Below are positions 33,205 to 44,818 of a stretch of 64,000 nt of DNA, one piece after another. The translations under genes and the position numbers were made by a program. How positions within the stretch are numbered: position 1 is the first letter of the stretch; each line of letters begins with the position of its first letter. Location of the stretch: positions 766,001 through 830,000 of the forward strand of contig JACEVL010000034.1 in the NCBI GenBank assembly GCA_020284085.1, written 5' to 3'. This stretch comes from Aporrectodea caliginosa (taxonomy: Eukaryota; Annelida; Clitellata; Crassiclitellata; Lumbricidae). The notes beneath the pieces were generated by a model that had not been told where the DNA came from, ran no database searches, and saw only the letters and a program-made list of their open reading frames with translations.

Positions 33205-34068
33205 CTTTCGTTTGACGTTTGACGTTTGACTAAGTCACAGTTTGACGTTTGACTAAGTCACAGTTTATATGGTTCGGTACAAGACGTTCACGTTGCAGGA
33301 TTGATGCCCTTGCATCAGCATCCCTTGGTGGACAGTCCTGTGATGTCGTGAGGGATCTTGGGGTGCTTCTTGATGGTGGGCTTACGATGGCTGATCATGT
33401 GACACATATCTCAAGGACAAGTTACTACGAGCTCAGACAGATCCGAGTTATACGGAGGACGCTCTCGCTGAACGCCGCGGCTGTGCTAATACACTCTTTT
33501 GTTCTCACACGTCTTGACTACTGTAATGGAGTCCTTCTGGGCCTCCCTGAGTTCCGCATTCGTCAACTTCAGCTCGTTCAGAATGCAGCAGCCAGACTTC
33601 TGGCTGATCTGCCGAAATATTCACACATATCCGACTACATGCGGCGTGAGCTACACTGGCTTCCAGTTGCTGATCGTGTTAATTTCAAGATCGCTATGCT
33701 GGTTTGGAAGGCTACGACTGGCACTGCTCCGGACTACATTGCTGAACTGTGCCTTCCAGTTGGCACTCAAACTGGTCGGCGGGCTCTCCGGTCTGCCTCG
33801 CGAAATGACTTGATTGTACCTTCGTTTCGAACCACCACACGTGCTCGTCGGGACTTCTCGATTGCGGCGCCACGGATCTGGAATACTCTTCCGCCATCTG
33901 TGCGTGCCACTAATGCTGCATGTGGTTACATGGTTTTTTCTCGACTCTTAAAGACGCACTTTTTCAGCTGTTTGATGGCCACGTGTTGAGCGCTTCTGTG
34001 AGACTCTTAAGTGGCGCTATATAAATGTCTTGTTACATTACATTACATTACATTACATTACATTACAT
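33205..34068 (+). mobile_element. 5'-truncated LINE inserted in the Tc1/mariner element
   Basis: Interrupts the right arm between GTTTGAC and TATGTACTGAC, which are contiguous in the other arm. The 5' junction carries GTTTGACTAAGTCACAG twice. It ends GTGGCGCTATATAAATGTC with a (TTACA)n tail at about 34,028-34,068. Confidence 0.8.
33249..33989 (+). pseudogene. LINE ORF2 C-terminal region
   Basis: 246 open codons after the RT catalytic motifs: KSQFIWFGTRRSR (end of palm), DLGVLLDGGLTMADHV (thumb), RLDYCNGVLLGLP, then the conserved C-terminal region with LHWLPVADRVNFKIAML and WNTLPPSVR. Jockey/CR1-like clade. No endonuclease or YADD box, so inactive; the open frame suggests it is young. Confidence 0.8.
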
Positions 34069-34502
34069 TATGTACTGACAAAATATTATAAAGAAATATG
34101 CATCCGTTATTGAGACAACGCATTTTCAAAACGGTGAACGAACTTTCGTGTCACCCTATAGTAGCCTATAATACAAAACAGCAAACACACTAAATAGTAA
34201 ACAGTAAACACGCATGAAAAATGTAAGCTGCAGTGGAGTTGTAGAGTAGCAGTCCAAAGTGCGTAAAATAGTCATTCATTACAATCATTATAGCACTAGA
34301 GCTGCAGTGTAGCAATGTAGCAATGTAGCATCTACTGAATGCAATGAATGGCCAACGCTATACAAAACATTATGCCCTCTATTTAAAGTAAAAATTCAGT
34401 TACCACAGATCCACGGTGAATCCATGTCAAGGTATGCGGGGAGACTACATAGCAAGAGGACAGATAATTTCTTGGAACAGCTGCAGATGATGGGCTCTAG
34501 AC

Positions 34503-34884
34503 CAGTGGTTCTTAACCTTTTCAAGGGAGCCGAACCCCAAGAGAAATCCATGACCACTCACTGAACTCCTCAAGTTTGAACATTAATTTTTTATGATATG
34601 ATGGCTGCCGGTGTTAATTATCGGGAGGTGCAGTAAGACATAACTAAGGTTAACAGGATGAACAGCTTTAAATTTAATAAGGTAAGGCCTGGTAGGCAAT
34701 CTATTTCAAACAAAATTTATTAAATAAAAGTCGAAAAATAAAAATAAAATAGCAAATGATTTTTCACTAACACTCACTGACCCTGAATAGGCCTATGTAC
34801 ATATTTCAGAGGCCCTCTGCCGAACCCCTGGCCCTGGCTCACCGAACCCCAGGGGTTCGGTCGAACACTGGTTAAGAAGCACTG
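34503..34884. mobile_element. hAT MITE
   Basis: CTCTAGAC on both sides (34,495-34,502 and 34,885-34,892). Ends CAGTGGTTCTTAACC and the inverse of GGTTAAGAAGCACTG. 382 bp with no coding capacity. GAACCCC motifs recur near both ends. Confidence 0.85.
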
Positions 34885-34892
34885 CTCTAGAC

Positions 34893-36160
34893 CCAGTATC
34901 TGATATACACATTACACAGCAGTCAATAAGAGACATATCTCACTGAGATAATTCCTCATGTGTTCGCGATATTATGGACCACACGACTTCCGGAATTCGG
35001 AGGACCCTGTTTTCGGAATAGCCACAGTATCATGGAGTTACTGGTTCTGGCCATCCAGAGGGCACGGTGAATTGCTGCTGGATATCTATACGTTGCATCC
35101 ACTTCAGGAGTGATCACATTCACTGAGCCAGGAGCCTATATCACTCTCGGCCTTGAAATTCACGGATTTTTCTCAGAATCAGGTGACAATGTAATACTCT
35201 TGCTGTCCGACAGTAAAATCAGTAAGACCACCTGGATGATTAGTCTATCAGTGCTCCCTAATAAAAATTTAGTAAGAGCATTTGTTTTTGGAGGCACAAC
35301 GAGAAAATCGTCGCAGGGTAACGATAGTCGGAGTAGATAGAAACGTCACACTCAAGCAAATGCGTGTTGAGGCTTTAAACAACTGCAGCAAATCATTCAT
35401 TGGAGACAAAACACGCAGAACTTTGTGACATCATCACTACCACCAGACCTGATATTCAGGAAGGTGATGATAATTGTGATGGATTAATGATCGGATAAAA
35501 TGAAGGGGAAAGGAAGGCTGCTGTAATGACTTCATCAGGATAGGTCCAGGATGATCTGAGTTCCAACATTTAACACGCCGCACGGTCCGCACCACGTCTA
35601 AGAGATCATGCTGGAGAGGATGATTTGCATCTCTCTCTCTATCTCTCTCTAGTCAACCAGACTAACAATATACACATTGTACATTATATGTATTGTGTAT
35701 ATCCGCCTGTGTTTCGACAATGCATGCACGCTGTCCACTTTGTCTGGGAGGAGAAAAGACACAATTTCAGGCCGCTGTAGTGCATCGACCTTCAAAGGAA
35801 GCTTCTGAACATTGTGAAGGGAAGAATGAGGAGAAGAAGAAGAAGAAGAGAACAGTCCTTAATTCTATACTCGATAAAAAGTCACATTGCCACAGGTATC
35901 ACGTGTTAATGACCCTATTTTTACAGCTACCCCTCTCTCTCTCGCCCAGCCTCGCCTTTCCACTCACATTGTACAGTCAGTGTATTCATTCGCTGGTTTG
36001 GTTATGGACGCAAGTGGAACGAAATTTTAAAAAAAATGTCTCGCGGGGAGTTGGTTGACAGTACAGGCAATTCATGCTCTAGCGGTTTGTTTGAAGAAGC
36101 CTAATTGTTTCGTAGACCTACTGTGTCATCGTGCGCCGAAGCATTTTTCGAAAAATAGTC
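34893..36160. other. Intergenic DNA, low-complexity TCTC tracts
   Basis: Only short unsupported frames; TCTC and AAGAAG runs at about 35,630 and 35,840. No element recognised. Confidence 0.35.
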
Positions 36161-36162
36161 AA

Positions 36163-36345
36163 TCAATCAATCAAAACTTTTATTGAAGCCGGGCCAAATA
36201 AAATCACATAACATTTCAACATAAAATATCAGGATTGGCCGCAAGAGGAGTCCCAAAAGGGATCAAGATCCCGCTAACTAGGGACACCTAAAACAACATT
36301 TCAGAAATCTGAATTAGTGATAGCTAAATCCTTGACAAACAGTGC
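36163..36345 (-). mobile_element. CR1-like LINE 3' UTR fragment, reverse
   Basis: A (GATT)n-type tail (AATCAATCAATCAA), TTTTATTGAAGCCGGG, then AAAAGGGATCAAGATCCCGC and TAACTAGGGACACCTAAA. It is the same conserved 3' block as at 30,205 and 24,555. Cut off near 36,345. Confidence 0.65.
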
Positions 36346-36661
36346 AACATCAAGTTTCATACAGCAATCAAATCAAATCAAATCAAATTTATTGTCGAAG
36401 GAAAAAGTACATGCATATTTACATCTTAATATGAACATTAAAGTAATGCTAGTAACAAATGAAGATCAGTACCAGGCAATGACAAGGGAGAACAGAGATA
36501 TGCATAGAATATTCTAGAGTCTAAGCTCGACACCTGGGGAGAAGAAGCACAGTAGGCTTATCTAGTCGTCCCCAGGTAGTAGTAATACATGGTGTTACAA
36601 CAAGATGAACAAGGATCAACATAGTGGCTAGTCTGAAGTCCAAGGTACTGATAAAATTATA

Positions 36662-39600
36662 TTATTTGAGCATTTGAAGGTGCATTTTAAATGCCCGCTT
36701 AAAAGAATTCAGAGAGGTTAGGGAGCGGATACTAGGGTCGATAGAGTTCCACAGTTTAGGTCCTGCTATTCTAGTCGTAAAGTGTCTAGTATTGGTCTTA
36801 CAAGAATTTAAGTGGAGGTTATGTCTTGATCTGGTGTTATATTTATGAATGGTTGCATTGGTTCTAAAGTAGTCAGTAAAGTTGCTAGGTAAAGTGTGAG
36901 TTTGATGACGATACATGAAAGTGGCCAGTTGAGAAGTGTATAAGTCATAGATAGTTAGTAGGTTAAGGCTTTTAAATAGTCCAGAAGATTTAGTCCGGTA
37001 GTGGGAACCTGTAATGATTCTTAGTGCTTTCTTTTGGAGTAGGTGAATAGGTTGGAGTATAGTTTTATAGCCACCTGCCCAAATTATGGTGCCATAGCTA
37101 AGGTAGGGTAAAATAAAAGTGCTATATAGTGTTTTCAATGTCTGAAGAGGGAGAATATGTTTGAGCCTACAGATAATACCTATGGACTTAGCAATCTTAT
37201 TTTGGACCAGGTTAGTGTGGGAGTGCCACTTAAGGTGTTCGTCCAAAATTATTCCCAGGAATTTGATTTGTGGCACCCGATTAATGGGGATGCTATTGAG
37301 CATAATGGTCTTATTCGGGTCCTCAGGGATTTTTTTCCTAAAACTCGAGAATATAATATAGTTAGTCTTTTTAGTGTTTATGGATAAGGAATTAGCATTG
37401 AACCAGTTGGTTAAGTGGACCAGCTCATGGTTCATATGAGTATACAGATCAGATTCACTATCCGAGGTAATAAAGACAGTAGTATCATCTGCAAACAGAT
37501 AAAAAAGGAGCTTATTGGAGCAATTAGTAATATCATTAATATAAATGAGGAACAAGAGAGGACCCAAAATAGAGCCCTGGGGAACACCATAGAGGATAGG
37601 AGCCATATCAGATCTGGACTTCAGATAGGTAACTTGGTGAAGTCTATTAGTAATATAGGATTTAAACCAGTCTAGGGCGATCCCTCTGATGCCATAGTGG
37701 GTTAGTTTGTTAAGCAATATATCAAGTTTGATTGAGTCAAAGGCCTTAGATAGGTCTAGGAAAACTCCAATAGAGATTTTACGCTGGTCAATGGCTTCAG
37801 AGAGTTTATCTACCACTTCCATGATAGCAAAGGTAGTGGAATGGTTTTTCCTAAACCCAAACTGGTTATTAATTAAAATATTGTTGAGTTCCAGAAAAGT
37901 ATAGAGCCTAGTATGCATAGCTCTTTCTAGTATCTTGGAAAAGCAAGGTAATTTGGATATAGGTCTGTGATTAGCCATGTCCTGATAATCTCCAGATTTG
38001 AAAATGGGGGAGATGTTAGCAATTTTCATGAGCCTGGGAACAGTCCCTGTCATAAATGATTGGTTGACAAGGTGAGAAATAGGTTCCGAGATGCTGTTAG
38101 CAATTTTCTTAATGATGAGAACAGGTAATTCGGAAAGATCATAAGGTTTAGTAGTTTTAAGATTAGCAATAATATCAAGAATTTCAGGTTTAGTAACTGG
38201 ACTGATAAACATAGAGTTAGGGTTACGAGTTTTAAGATATGAGGTGTAGTGATGAGTTGAGGGAGGTATTTTATTAGCCATAGTGGGTCCTATGGATGCA
38301 AAAAATTTATTAAATTCATTAGCAATGGTAACTGGATCCTCTGTCAATACACCATTAACAATGAAGGGTACATTAGTAGGGCTATGTGACTATGTCCCTT
38401 ATAGTGTAACAAATCTTTGATGATTCTCCAGGTTTCTTTGAGGTTAGTTCTATATAGGTCTAGCAGATTAGTATAGTATTTTTTTTCACAGTGTCGTAGG
38501 ATAGAGGTTAATTTATTTTTGTAATTTTTATATTTAGTTAGAGCTTTGGGGGTTTTAGTTTTAAGGAAAGATTTATACAATTTATTCTTTGTTTTACAAG
38601 ATTTGAGCAGAGAGGATGTTAACCAAGGTTTTAATTTAGTTTTGTAAATTCTAGCTTTTTTAGTGATGACAGGGTGACTACGGTTATAATGACTAAGCAG
38701 TTTATTATTCAGCGAGTCAAGGATAAGGTCAGGGTTCGTTAGAGTTAAAGTATCATTCCATGTTTCAAGGTCAAGCGCAGCTTGTAAATTACCAGTTGCA
38801 GTTTCAGTATTTAGTCGATGGGACACAAATTTAGTGTTGCTGCTGGGTTTGGAGCAAAAGTCCAAGATGACGAAGATGGGCAGGTGATCACTGATGTCCG
38901 TTAGTAGTAAACCTGAGCAATCCTTAAAATTGAGGGAATTAGTGAATAGGTTATCGATTAAAGTAGAAGAAGTATTAGTAATCCTGGTGGGTACATGGAT
39001 GAGTGGTCGAGAGAGGACAGCAGACATGATATTTAGGAATTCATTAGTAAACTGATGGGTATCTATATTAAGTAGGTTAACGTTGAAGTCACCACATAAA
39101 TAGCATACTTTCCTAGTATTGTTAAGTGAGGACAGTAGCTTTTCTAGGTTCAATTTGAAGTTAATGAGGTCGGAATTAGGGGGTCTGTAAATAGAAGCAA
39201 TCAGAATGGGGGGATCTAGCGGAGTGTTAATTTGGACAATGATGGACTCCATGGAGCTCTCATCGCAGGAGATAAGGTTAACAGACTTAGCCTGAAGAGA
39301 ATCATCAACAAGCAACGCTACTCCACCACCTTTACCCTGGGCTCTAGATTTTATAAAAGACGTGTAGCCAGGATAGGCCAGTTGGTCCTCATTAATCTGA
39401 TTAGTCCAAATTTCAGTGAGAGCGATGACATGGAATTTAGAGTTAATATTCTGTAAGTAATTCCAGAGACTATCTTGGTTTTTGAAATAGCTTCTAATAT
39501 TGAGGTGGAGGATTTTAAAGTTAGAGTGGAGATGTCCATTGGATACCAAAGTGTTAAAATCATCTTCAGTAAAATAATTGGAAGCAACCCTCGGTGTGGG

Positions 39601-39924
39601 TTTCGTTAAGTTAATATCTGGGTCAAGGTCTCTATCCGGGCCAATATAAGTGCCGTAGATGGCAGTTAGAGGATTAGAAGTGGGTAAGTTAGTAGGCCGA
39701 ACGGTTACTGTCTGAGGGGTTAGGATATTACAAGCGGTATTAAAAAAGGGAAGAGTATGGAGCCCACAAAGGTTACAGACGCACTTAGGAGAATTAGAAT
39801 GTGACTCATTGCTCACAAAACTAACATTGCCACTATTATTACTCCAATTATATAGGTCATCAAAACAGTTATGTTTACACCCCGATTCCATGGTAAATGA
39901 GAGGGGTGTAATTGATGCAAGCAA
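36662..39924 (-). pseudogene. LINE ORF2: endonuclease plus reverse transcriptase, one frameshift
   Basis: First part (39,924-38,344): a Cys-rich start, then an EEP endonuclease with ILHLNIRS, the catalytic Glu in LTEIW, GGGVALLV, IYRPPNS, CGDFNVNLL and SDHLPIF. Second part (38,347-36,662): RT with FNKFFASIG linker, ISKLPCFSKILERAM, motif A FLDLSKAFDSI, motif B GVPQGSILGPLLFLIYINDI, motif C YLFADDTTVF, thumb KFLGIILDEHLKW, and a C-terminal region ending in WNSIDPSIRSL. A small shift at about 38,370-38,385 separates the parts. All catalytic residues are otherwise present, so the copy is recent. It nicks DNA and primes cDNA at the target in the family. Confidence 0.87.
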
Positions 39925-40460
39925 CAGTCTACAGAAATAATTTCAGATCAAAACCTATTGAAGTAGCAATATATGTAAAGCTATGACAATTGATAGCCCT
40001 AAAGACCCAAAGACAAGAAGTTAGCATCATATGGGACTCAGTAGGAGCATAAGTAAAGCTATGACATATGATGGTTCTAAAGACACAAAAATAATAGGTA
40101 AACATCATGTGAAACATAGTAATTAGAGATAGGGTCACAATGATCCCATGATAGTAATGTATCAACAGAGCACAAAAACAAATGCAAAAACTAGAGAAAA
40201 AGAATATGCAGAACAGCACATTAAACACCGACATTGAGTGAGTTGGTTATGAGGAGGAACAATGTCTTCTTCCTACAAGCAACCCTGAAACATAAAGGCG
40301 ACCAGCCGGGAGCATAGCAACTTATTACATAGTACACGGCGTACAGAGAAGCGCAGGATCAGGTAGTCAAGCGCATCTCGTAAGTCGTCGGTGGTAGGGA
40401 GCACGGAATGATTGTGGTAGCGTCGATGTAGCACCAGAGGTGAGGAGTCCCATGGTATGA

Positions 40461-41330
40461 TTACGAGGTAGTCAGCTGCTCATCCAACGATAGTGATGGA
40501 TTGATGGGACGCTTTATGTCTTCACCAGATCGTGTGTAGTAGAGCTTCCCGCCCCAGGACCACATGTTTTTTATTCTGGGATCTTTACGATGGGATGTCA
40601 TGAAGTGTGAGTTGATAGGGGTTAAGTCCTCTGCGATACCGATATGAGTTCCCTTGAGGTGGCGTCGATTGAGGAGTACACCGTCGCGAATCTCTTTTCG
40701 AGTGAATGTAACAATGAGCGTAGGTTTCTGGGAGTGGTCTGAGGATGGGTCCGAGGGAGGCATCAGTGATGGAGATGATTTCTTTTTGAAGATCGTAGCG
40801 ACTTTTCCTATATCTGATTCGAGAATGTTTGGAATGTTAAGTCTATCACGCAAGAATGAGTAAACTTCTTGATTGGCACTGTAGGTTTGGACTCGAAGGC
40901 CAGTAATCCGAAGGTTCATGTTTCTTGATTGCTGCTCTAGTTCGTTGAGAGTTTGGTTGATTTTTAGGTTGTTGGTTTTGATTTGAGACAAGTCGTTTTC
41001 CAATTGTGTTATTGATTCGGCTTGAACGTCAGTTTGTATCGAGGTAGATGCATGTTGGTTAGCCAGATGGGTCAATTGTTGTTCAACCGTATTCAGGCGG
41101 GATGATTGTATTGTGATTTTTTGAGTTACTTCCGTATTGAACGACGAAAGTTTATTGTCCATCGCACCAATTCTTACTCCCAGATCCGCTATTTCCGATC
41201 GCATTCCAGTCATCGCGTCGGCTACCGATGCTTTCACTGCTTTCGTGACTGATTTCTCGATAAGAGTAGCTAGTTCGGGCCATGAAGGTAGCTCCTGTGT
41301 GGTGGATTGAGACTCCTTCAATTGCTCCAT
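40461..41330 (-). CDS. LINE ORF1 protein (coiled coil, nucleic-acid binding)
   Basis: 289 open codons. Residues about 50-145 are heptad-rich and Gln/Asn-rich (IGAMDNKLSSF, LENDLSQIKTNNLKINQTL), predicting a trimerising coiled coil. Then comes an RRM-like region NLRITGLRV (about 150), TLIVTFTRKEIRDGVL (about 215) and LKGTHIGIAEDLTP (about 237), and a C-terminal stretch with GKLYYTRSGEDIKRP. This is the L1-ORF1/transposase-22-like layout found in some CR1/L2 LINEs. The frame is intact. Role: RNA binding and chaperoning for its own LINE RNA, by family analogy. Confidence 0.78.
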   Translation of the reverse strand: MEQLKESQSTTQELPSWPELATLIEKSVTKAVKASVADAMTGMRSEIADLGVRIGAMDNKLSSFNTEVTQKITIQSSRLNTVEQQLTHLANQHASTSIQTDVQAESITQLENDLSQIKTNNLKINQTLNELEQQSRNMNLRITGLRVQTYSANQEVYSFLRDRLNIPNILESDIGKVATIFKKKSSPSLMPPSDPSSDHSQKPTLIVTFTRKEIRDGVLLNRRHLKGTHIGIAEDLTPINSHFMTSHRKDPRIKNMWSWGGKLYYTRSGEDIKRPINPSLSLDEQLTTS

Positions 41331-41694
41331 ATCCGTAGAAAATGCAAAGTTAGTTACAAAGATTCATTGGTAGACGAAGAATGCGGTCATCATAGGTCTA
41401 TGCTCCCGCTGGTACACAGTCCTAGTAGTTCCACGACATAGCGCTAGGCATGAGGTAGCCTGCCATGTTTATTTGGAGACCAGTGACTGAACAGTCGAGA
41501 AATTACCGATTAATCTTCAAAAACGTTCCCGAACAGCTGGTAAACTTACTTTCAGCCAGGTAGGCTATAACTCGTTTGATTTATAGGTCCAATGGCACAA
41601 CGTGTTGAGGAAAGTTGACCGATATGACTTATAATTCTTTATTTACGCGTCAAGCCGCCACCATTTTTTGGGCGCGTTTTGTTATTGCAATGCA

Positions 41695-42290
41695 AACAGT
41701 ATAGTACATAGTAATTGATTAACACAATTCAAAACACTATGAAAATAAAGAAAAAACGAAACCTTAACTAACAGTGAAAAGAATATCCGGCAGATTAGGT
41801 TATAGCTAATTTCCATTAATCAGGAAGGCATGCAGCATTTTTTAAAGTGCCGTAGGTGCGGGGCACAACCTATGTGAGAGGGAAGCATGTTCCAGGTTGT
41901 GGAGCCAACAGAGTTTATGGAAAATAAGCGAGTATTAGTGTGTGCATATATGGGGCGATAAGAGTTAAAGTTTCTGGTGTAGTGAGTATGAACATCGGAT
42001 CCTAGATGAAAAAATCCCTTAAAACATGCTGGAAGTAAACCATGTTCATAGCGGTACATAAATAGGCCAATTTGTAATGTTCGAATCTGCTCTAGTTTAA
42101 GTAGCTTCAAGTCAGTAAATAGTGGTCCAGAATGAACGCACCTTGGAACTCCCACAATGCTACGAACTGCACGTTTTGGCAATAGAATTAATCTCCGTAG
42201 TCTAGACTCTAGAGTCATAAGTGGATGCCCATACCATATTGCAATAAGTAAGATAGGGGTAAACCAACGAGTAATATAATTTTAGGCGTA
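41695..42290 (-). mobile_element. LINE 3' fragment with RT C-terminus, reverse
   Basis: Reverse strand 42,218-41,820 encodes 132 codons of a LINE C-terminal region (LPKRAVRSIVGVP, LLKLEQIRTLQIGLFMYRYE, WNMLPSHIG). It is followed by a 3' UTR with an AAACCTTAACTAA motif (41,757). It adjoins the 5' end of the 36.4-41.7 kb LINE, which may have inserted next to or into it. Confidence 0.72.
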
Positions 42291-42703
42291 TGTAGGAGGG
42301 CAACAAGTAGCCTATGCAGTTCGAGTTAGAATACCAATGTAATTATTATTATTGTACAGAGAACACGAATCGTCTGGACTATCAATCAAGATGTCAATGT
42401 TCAAATTCTCTTCAGCGCAGAAGTTTATTTTGACAGGAAAAGATTTCTTTTATACACATTGGTAGGCTTAGTTTCGATATGCCAGAGTATACGTAAGAAT
42501 AATATTATCCTTTAATAAACCAATTGCTAACCGCATTTTGGTGTGCACACATCATAGTCGCAATAACCTAAATTAGGAAGATGATTGTATCGAATTAGGC
42601 GACGCATCAAGGTCTGAAACCTGTTCCTTTCGCACTGCCCCGCGAAACCCCACCAAACAGGCGAGGCATAAAGCATCCGTGCCAGGGTTGTGGCACGCAC
42701 GAC

Positions 42704-43104
42704 CAGTGTTACCAGTCAACATTTTTGGAAAAACATAGATGACCACTTAAAAAACATAGAAAACATAGACACGGTTTTCAGGAATTATGTGTTAAATTTG
42801 GTCCAAAAATCTCCCAAAAAGTCCAAATCTGAAATTTTTGGGGAAAATCTACTGCAAAAAAAGTTGACGAGCAAAAAAAAAAAATTAAAAAACGTCTTCA
42901 CAATAATCAAAATTTATCACTTTCCACTACGAATTGCTGAAAACCGTACCCTTTTTATAAGAATTTCTCAAAAAAGTACCTTTTTTAACAAGTAAACCTT
43001 CCGTCGAAAAAAAACATAGATTTTTTGAGAAAAAAAACATAGAAACATAGATGACACAAAAAAAACATAGATCTTGGAGGAAAAACATAGGAGTGGTAAC
43101 ACTG
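42704..43104. mobile_element. hAT MITE with AAAACATAGA repeats
   Basis: CGCACGAC at 42,696-42,703 and 43,105-43,112. Ends CAGTGTTACCAGTC and the inverse of GGAGTGGTAACACTG. The interior is A-rich with AAAACATAGA repeated at both ends in the same orientation. No coding capacity. Confidence 0.85.
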
Positions 43105-43249
43105 CGCACGACATCAAACAGAGGCGGACCACGCAAGCCTATGAAAAGACCTGCATAGCAAGGATCAAGTTCTAAGTAAGTAAGTAAGTTTCAACCGGAT
43201 TTCAACGATGTGACTTTACAAGTTGTGCTTTGATGCACGAATTTTTGTA

Positions 43250-44027
43250 AATTCACACGTTTAAGTGAATAAATTCACTTAAATAGAAAGTCTCGATCTG
43301 GTTTAAATATAATGGATCGTCTGACTTCTAAGACAACTATCTATCACACAACATAACGTGGCTGTTCCTTTCGACGAGGGATTCGCGACGTTGTTTCTGA
43401 ATCTAGTTACAAAATACCCTACACATTATTATAGACATAATGAGGTCGCGTTCAGCTGGTAGGCAGTAACGGCTTGATATTGTAGATAGCCAATATTATC
43501 CTTTCTATCATATCTTCCTGGTCCATCGTTCAGCCTCAGTCATGTATGCCCGCATTAGCCTCTTTGTTACCAGTAGGTTTTGAAATACCACAACAAACAT
43601 ATTGGAGCTGCAACAGATGGATTAAAATAACATTGCCTTGTGTTTCCTGCTTCAGAGCTCTCTTTATTTTCAATAGGGCCTATTTAAACCGGTTTTCCAT
43701 TATAGCTAACTTTCCGGGTATAGTAGGGTTTGGGAGCACTGATAGATGAGATGTATTTCCTGCTCAATTAATTTTTACAAGTTAATGTTACCTATTAGAC
43801 ACAGTGATTACAATACAACTAAGAAAACTTAGATAATGCCACTAAGGAAACTATACAGTAGTAATATTGGTTTCTTCGCCTTTAGACTTATAACGGATGC
43901 GGAGAGTTCAGCTGCTTGATTCATTCATTGACAGCGCTTGCGAATAAGCTGGTGCTCTACACTTGACTTTCGAGTGGCGCTTTAGAAGTTTGGAGATTAC
44001 GATTACGATTATACAACATCGCATAAG
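43250..44027 (+). promoter_or_regulatory. 5' region of cGLR copy 3
   Basis: Collinear with 10,560-10,690 and then 15,100-15,696 of copy 2. Ends at GCATAAG|GTAGGCC, a donor (44,027/44,028) weaker than the GTAAGT of the other copies. A GATTACG-family LINE tail (about 43,935-44,015) sits inside the exon part. The following intron to 44,471 also aligns with copy 2, minus its large insertion. Confidence 0.55.
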
Positions 44028-44818
44028 GTAGGCCTAAGTTTATATCTGGTTGTGCAAATAGTATTGTTATAGCATTTAAGATGTATCATCATTTACCATT
44101 ATGAATCTACGTAATACTAAGTACATGATTTGCTCGGGTTTTCGTGCTCAACCGCCGGACAGACAGATCTCCACGCTTTTGAATCGGTTCCACGCCAACT
44201 AAAATTTGTCGCGTCCGGACATTGTTAGCACGAGATTCATATACCGTATATTTATTATAGTCACGAGCGGTACATGGGAATGGGCATTCTCACGTAGATA
44301 GTATCTTTTGTGTATCTTAACAATGCAGCCATTGAAGGATGCTTTGATGATCGCGATGACGACGCTAAGTACTGCAACATTGATGCTGATGATGATATGA
44401 CTATGATGGTGAAGGATTTGATAACGTAGATGATCAAACTGAGACAAGAATTATTAATAAATGTAATTTAGGATGACGGAATATTCAGAAAAATCGATGG
44501 AAGAAATGGCTTCTAAATTCATTGTTGGCACCAAAGTCCTATGATTCTATCTCTGATTGTATGCACGACCCAATGGCGTATGCCGTACATTGTGGTAGCG
44601 CAATGGAGTTCTATATACGACCAGTGCATAAATGCATCACCGACATTATAGAATAGAATAGAATTTTCGTTTATTCATAACACATTGTCAGAACGCAATG
44701 CGATTAGGGTGGTTCTTAAAAAGAAAAGTTTTAAACTAATGTTCGCCAAGGTTCCATTTGGTTCCATTCCATCCAGACACATCACACAAAAAGTTGTATG
44801 AAAATCTTTTAATATTTA

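Larger units (their letters stand above)
32357..34158. mobile_element. Fold-back Tc1/mariner element with TA target duplication
   Basis: TA at 32,355-32,356 and 34,159-34,160. Both ends read TAGGGTGACACGAAAGTTCG inward. The arms are not just TIRs: 32,357-32,780 and 32,885-33,204 plus 34,069-34,158 are inverse copies of the same 3' half of a transposon, including coding sequence. Between them lies a short transposase stretch. A LINE (33,205-34,068) has inserted in the right arm. Confidence 0.83.
36366..41690 (-). mobile_element. Near full-length CR1-like LINE, reverse
   Basis: In reverse-strand order: a short GC-rich 5' UTR (about 41,690-41,331), ORF1 (41,330-40,461), a spacer of about 540 bp, ORF2 with endonuclease and RT (39,924-36,662), a 3' UTR, and a (TTTGA)n tail at 36,366-36,390. 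Length is about 5.3 kb. The only clear lesion in ORF2 is one frameshift near 38,370. The 5' end is approximate because it meets another LINE fragment. Confidence 0.82.

Noticed and set aside
37157..37904. Several forward frames of 65-86 codons
   Set aside because: Antisense shadows of the LINE ORF2 reverse transcriptase.
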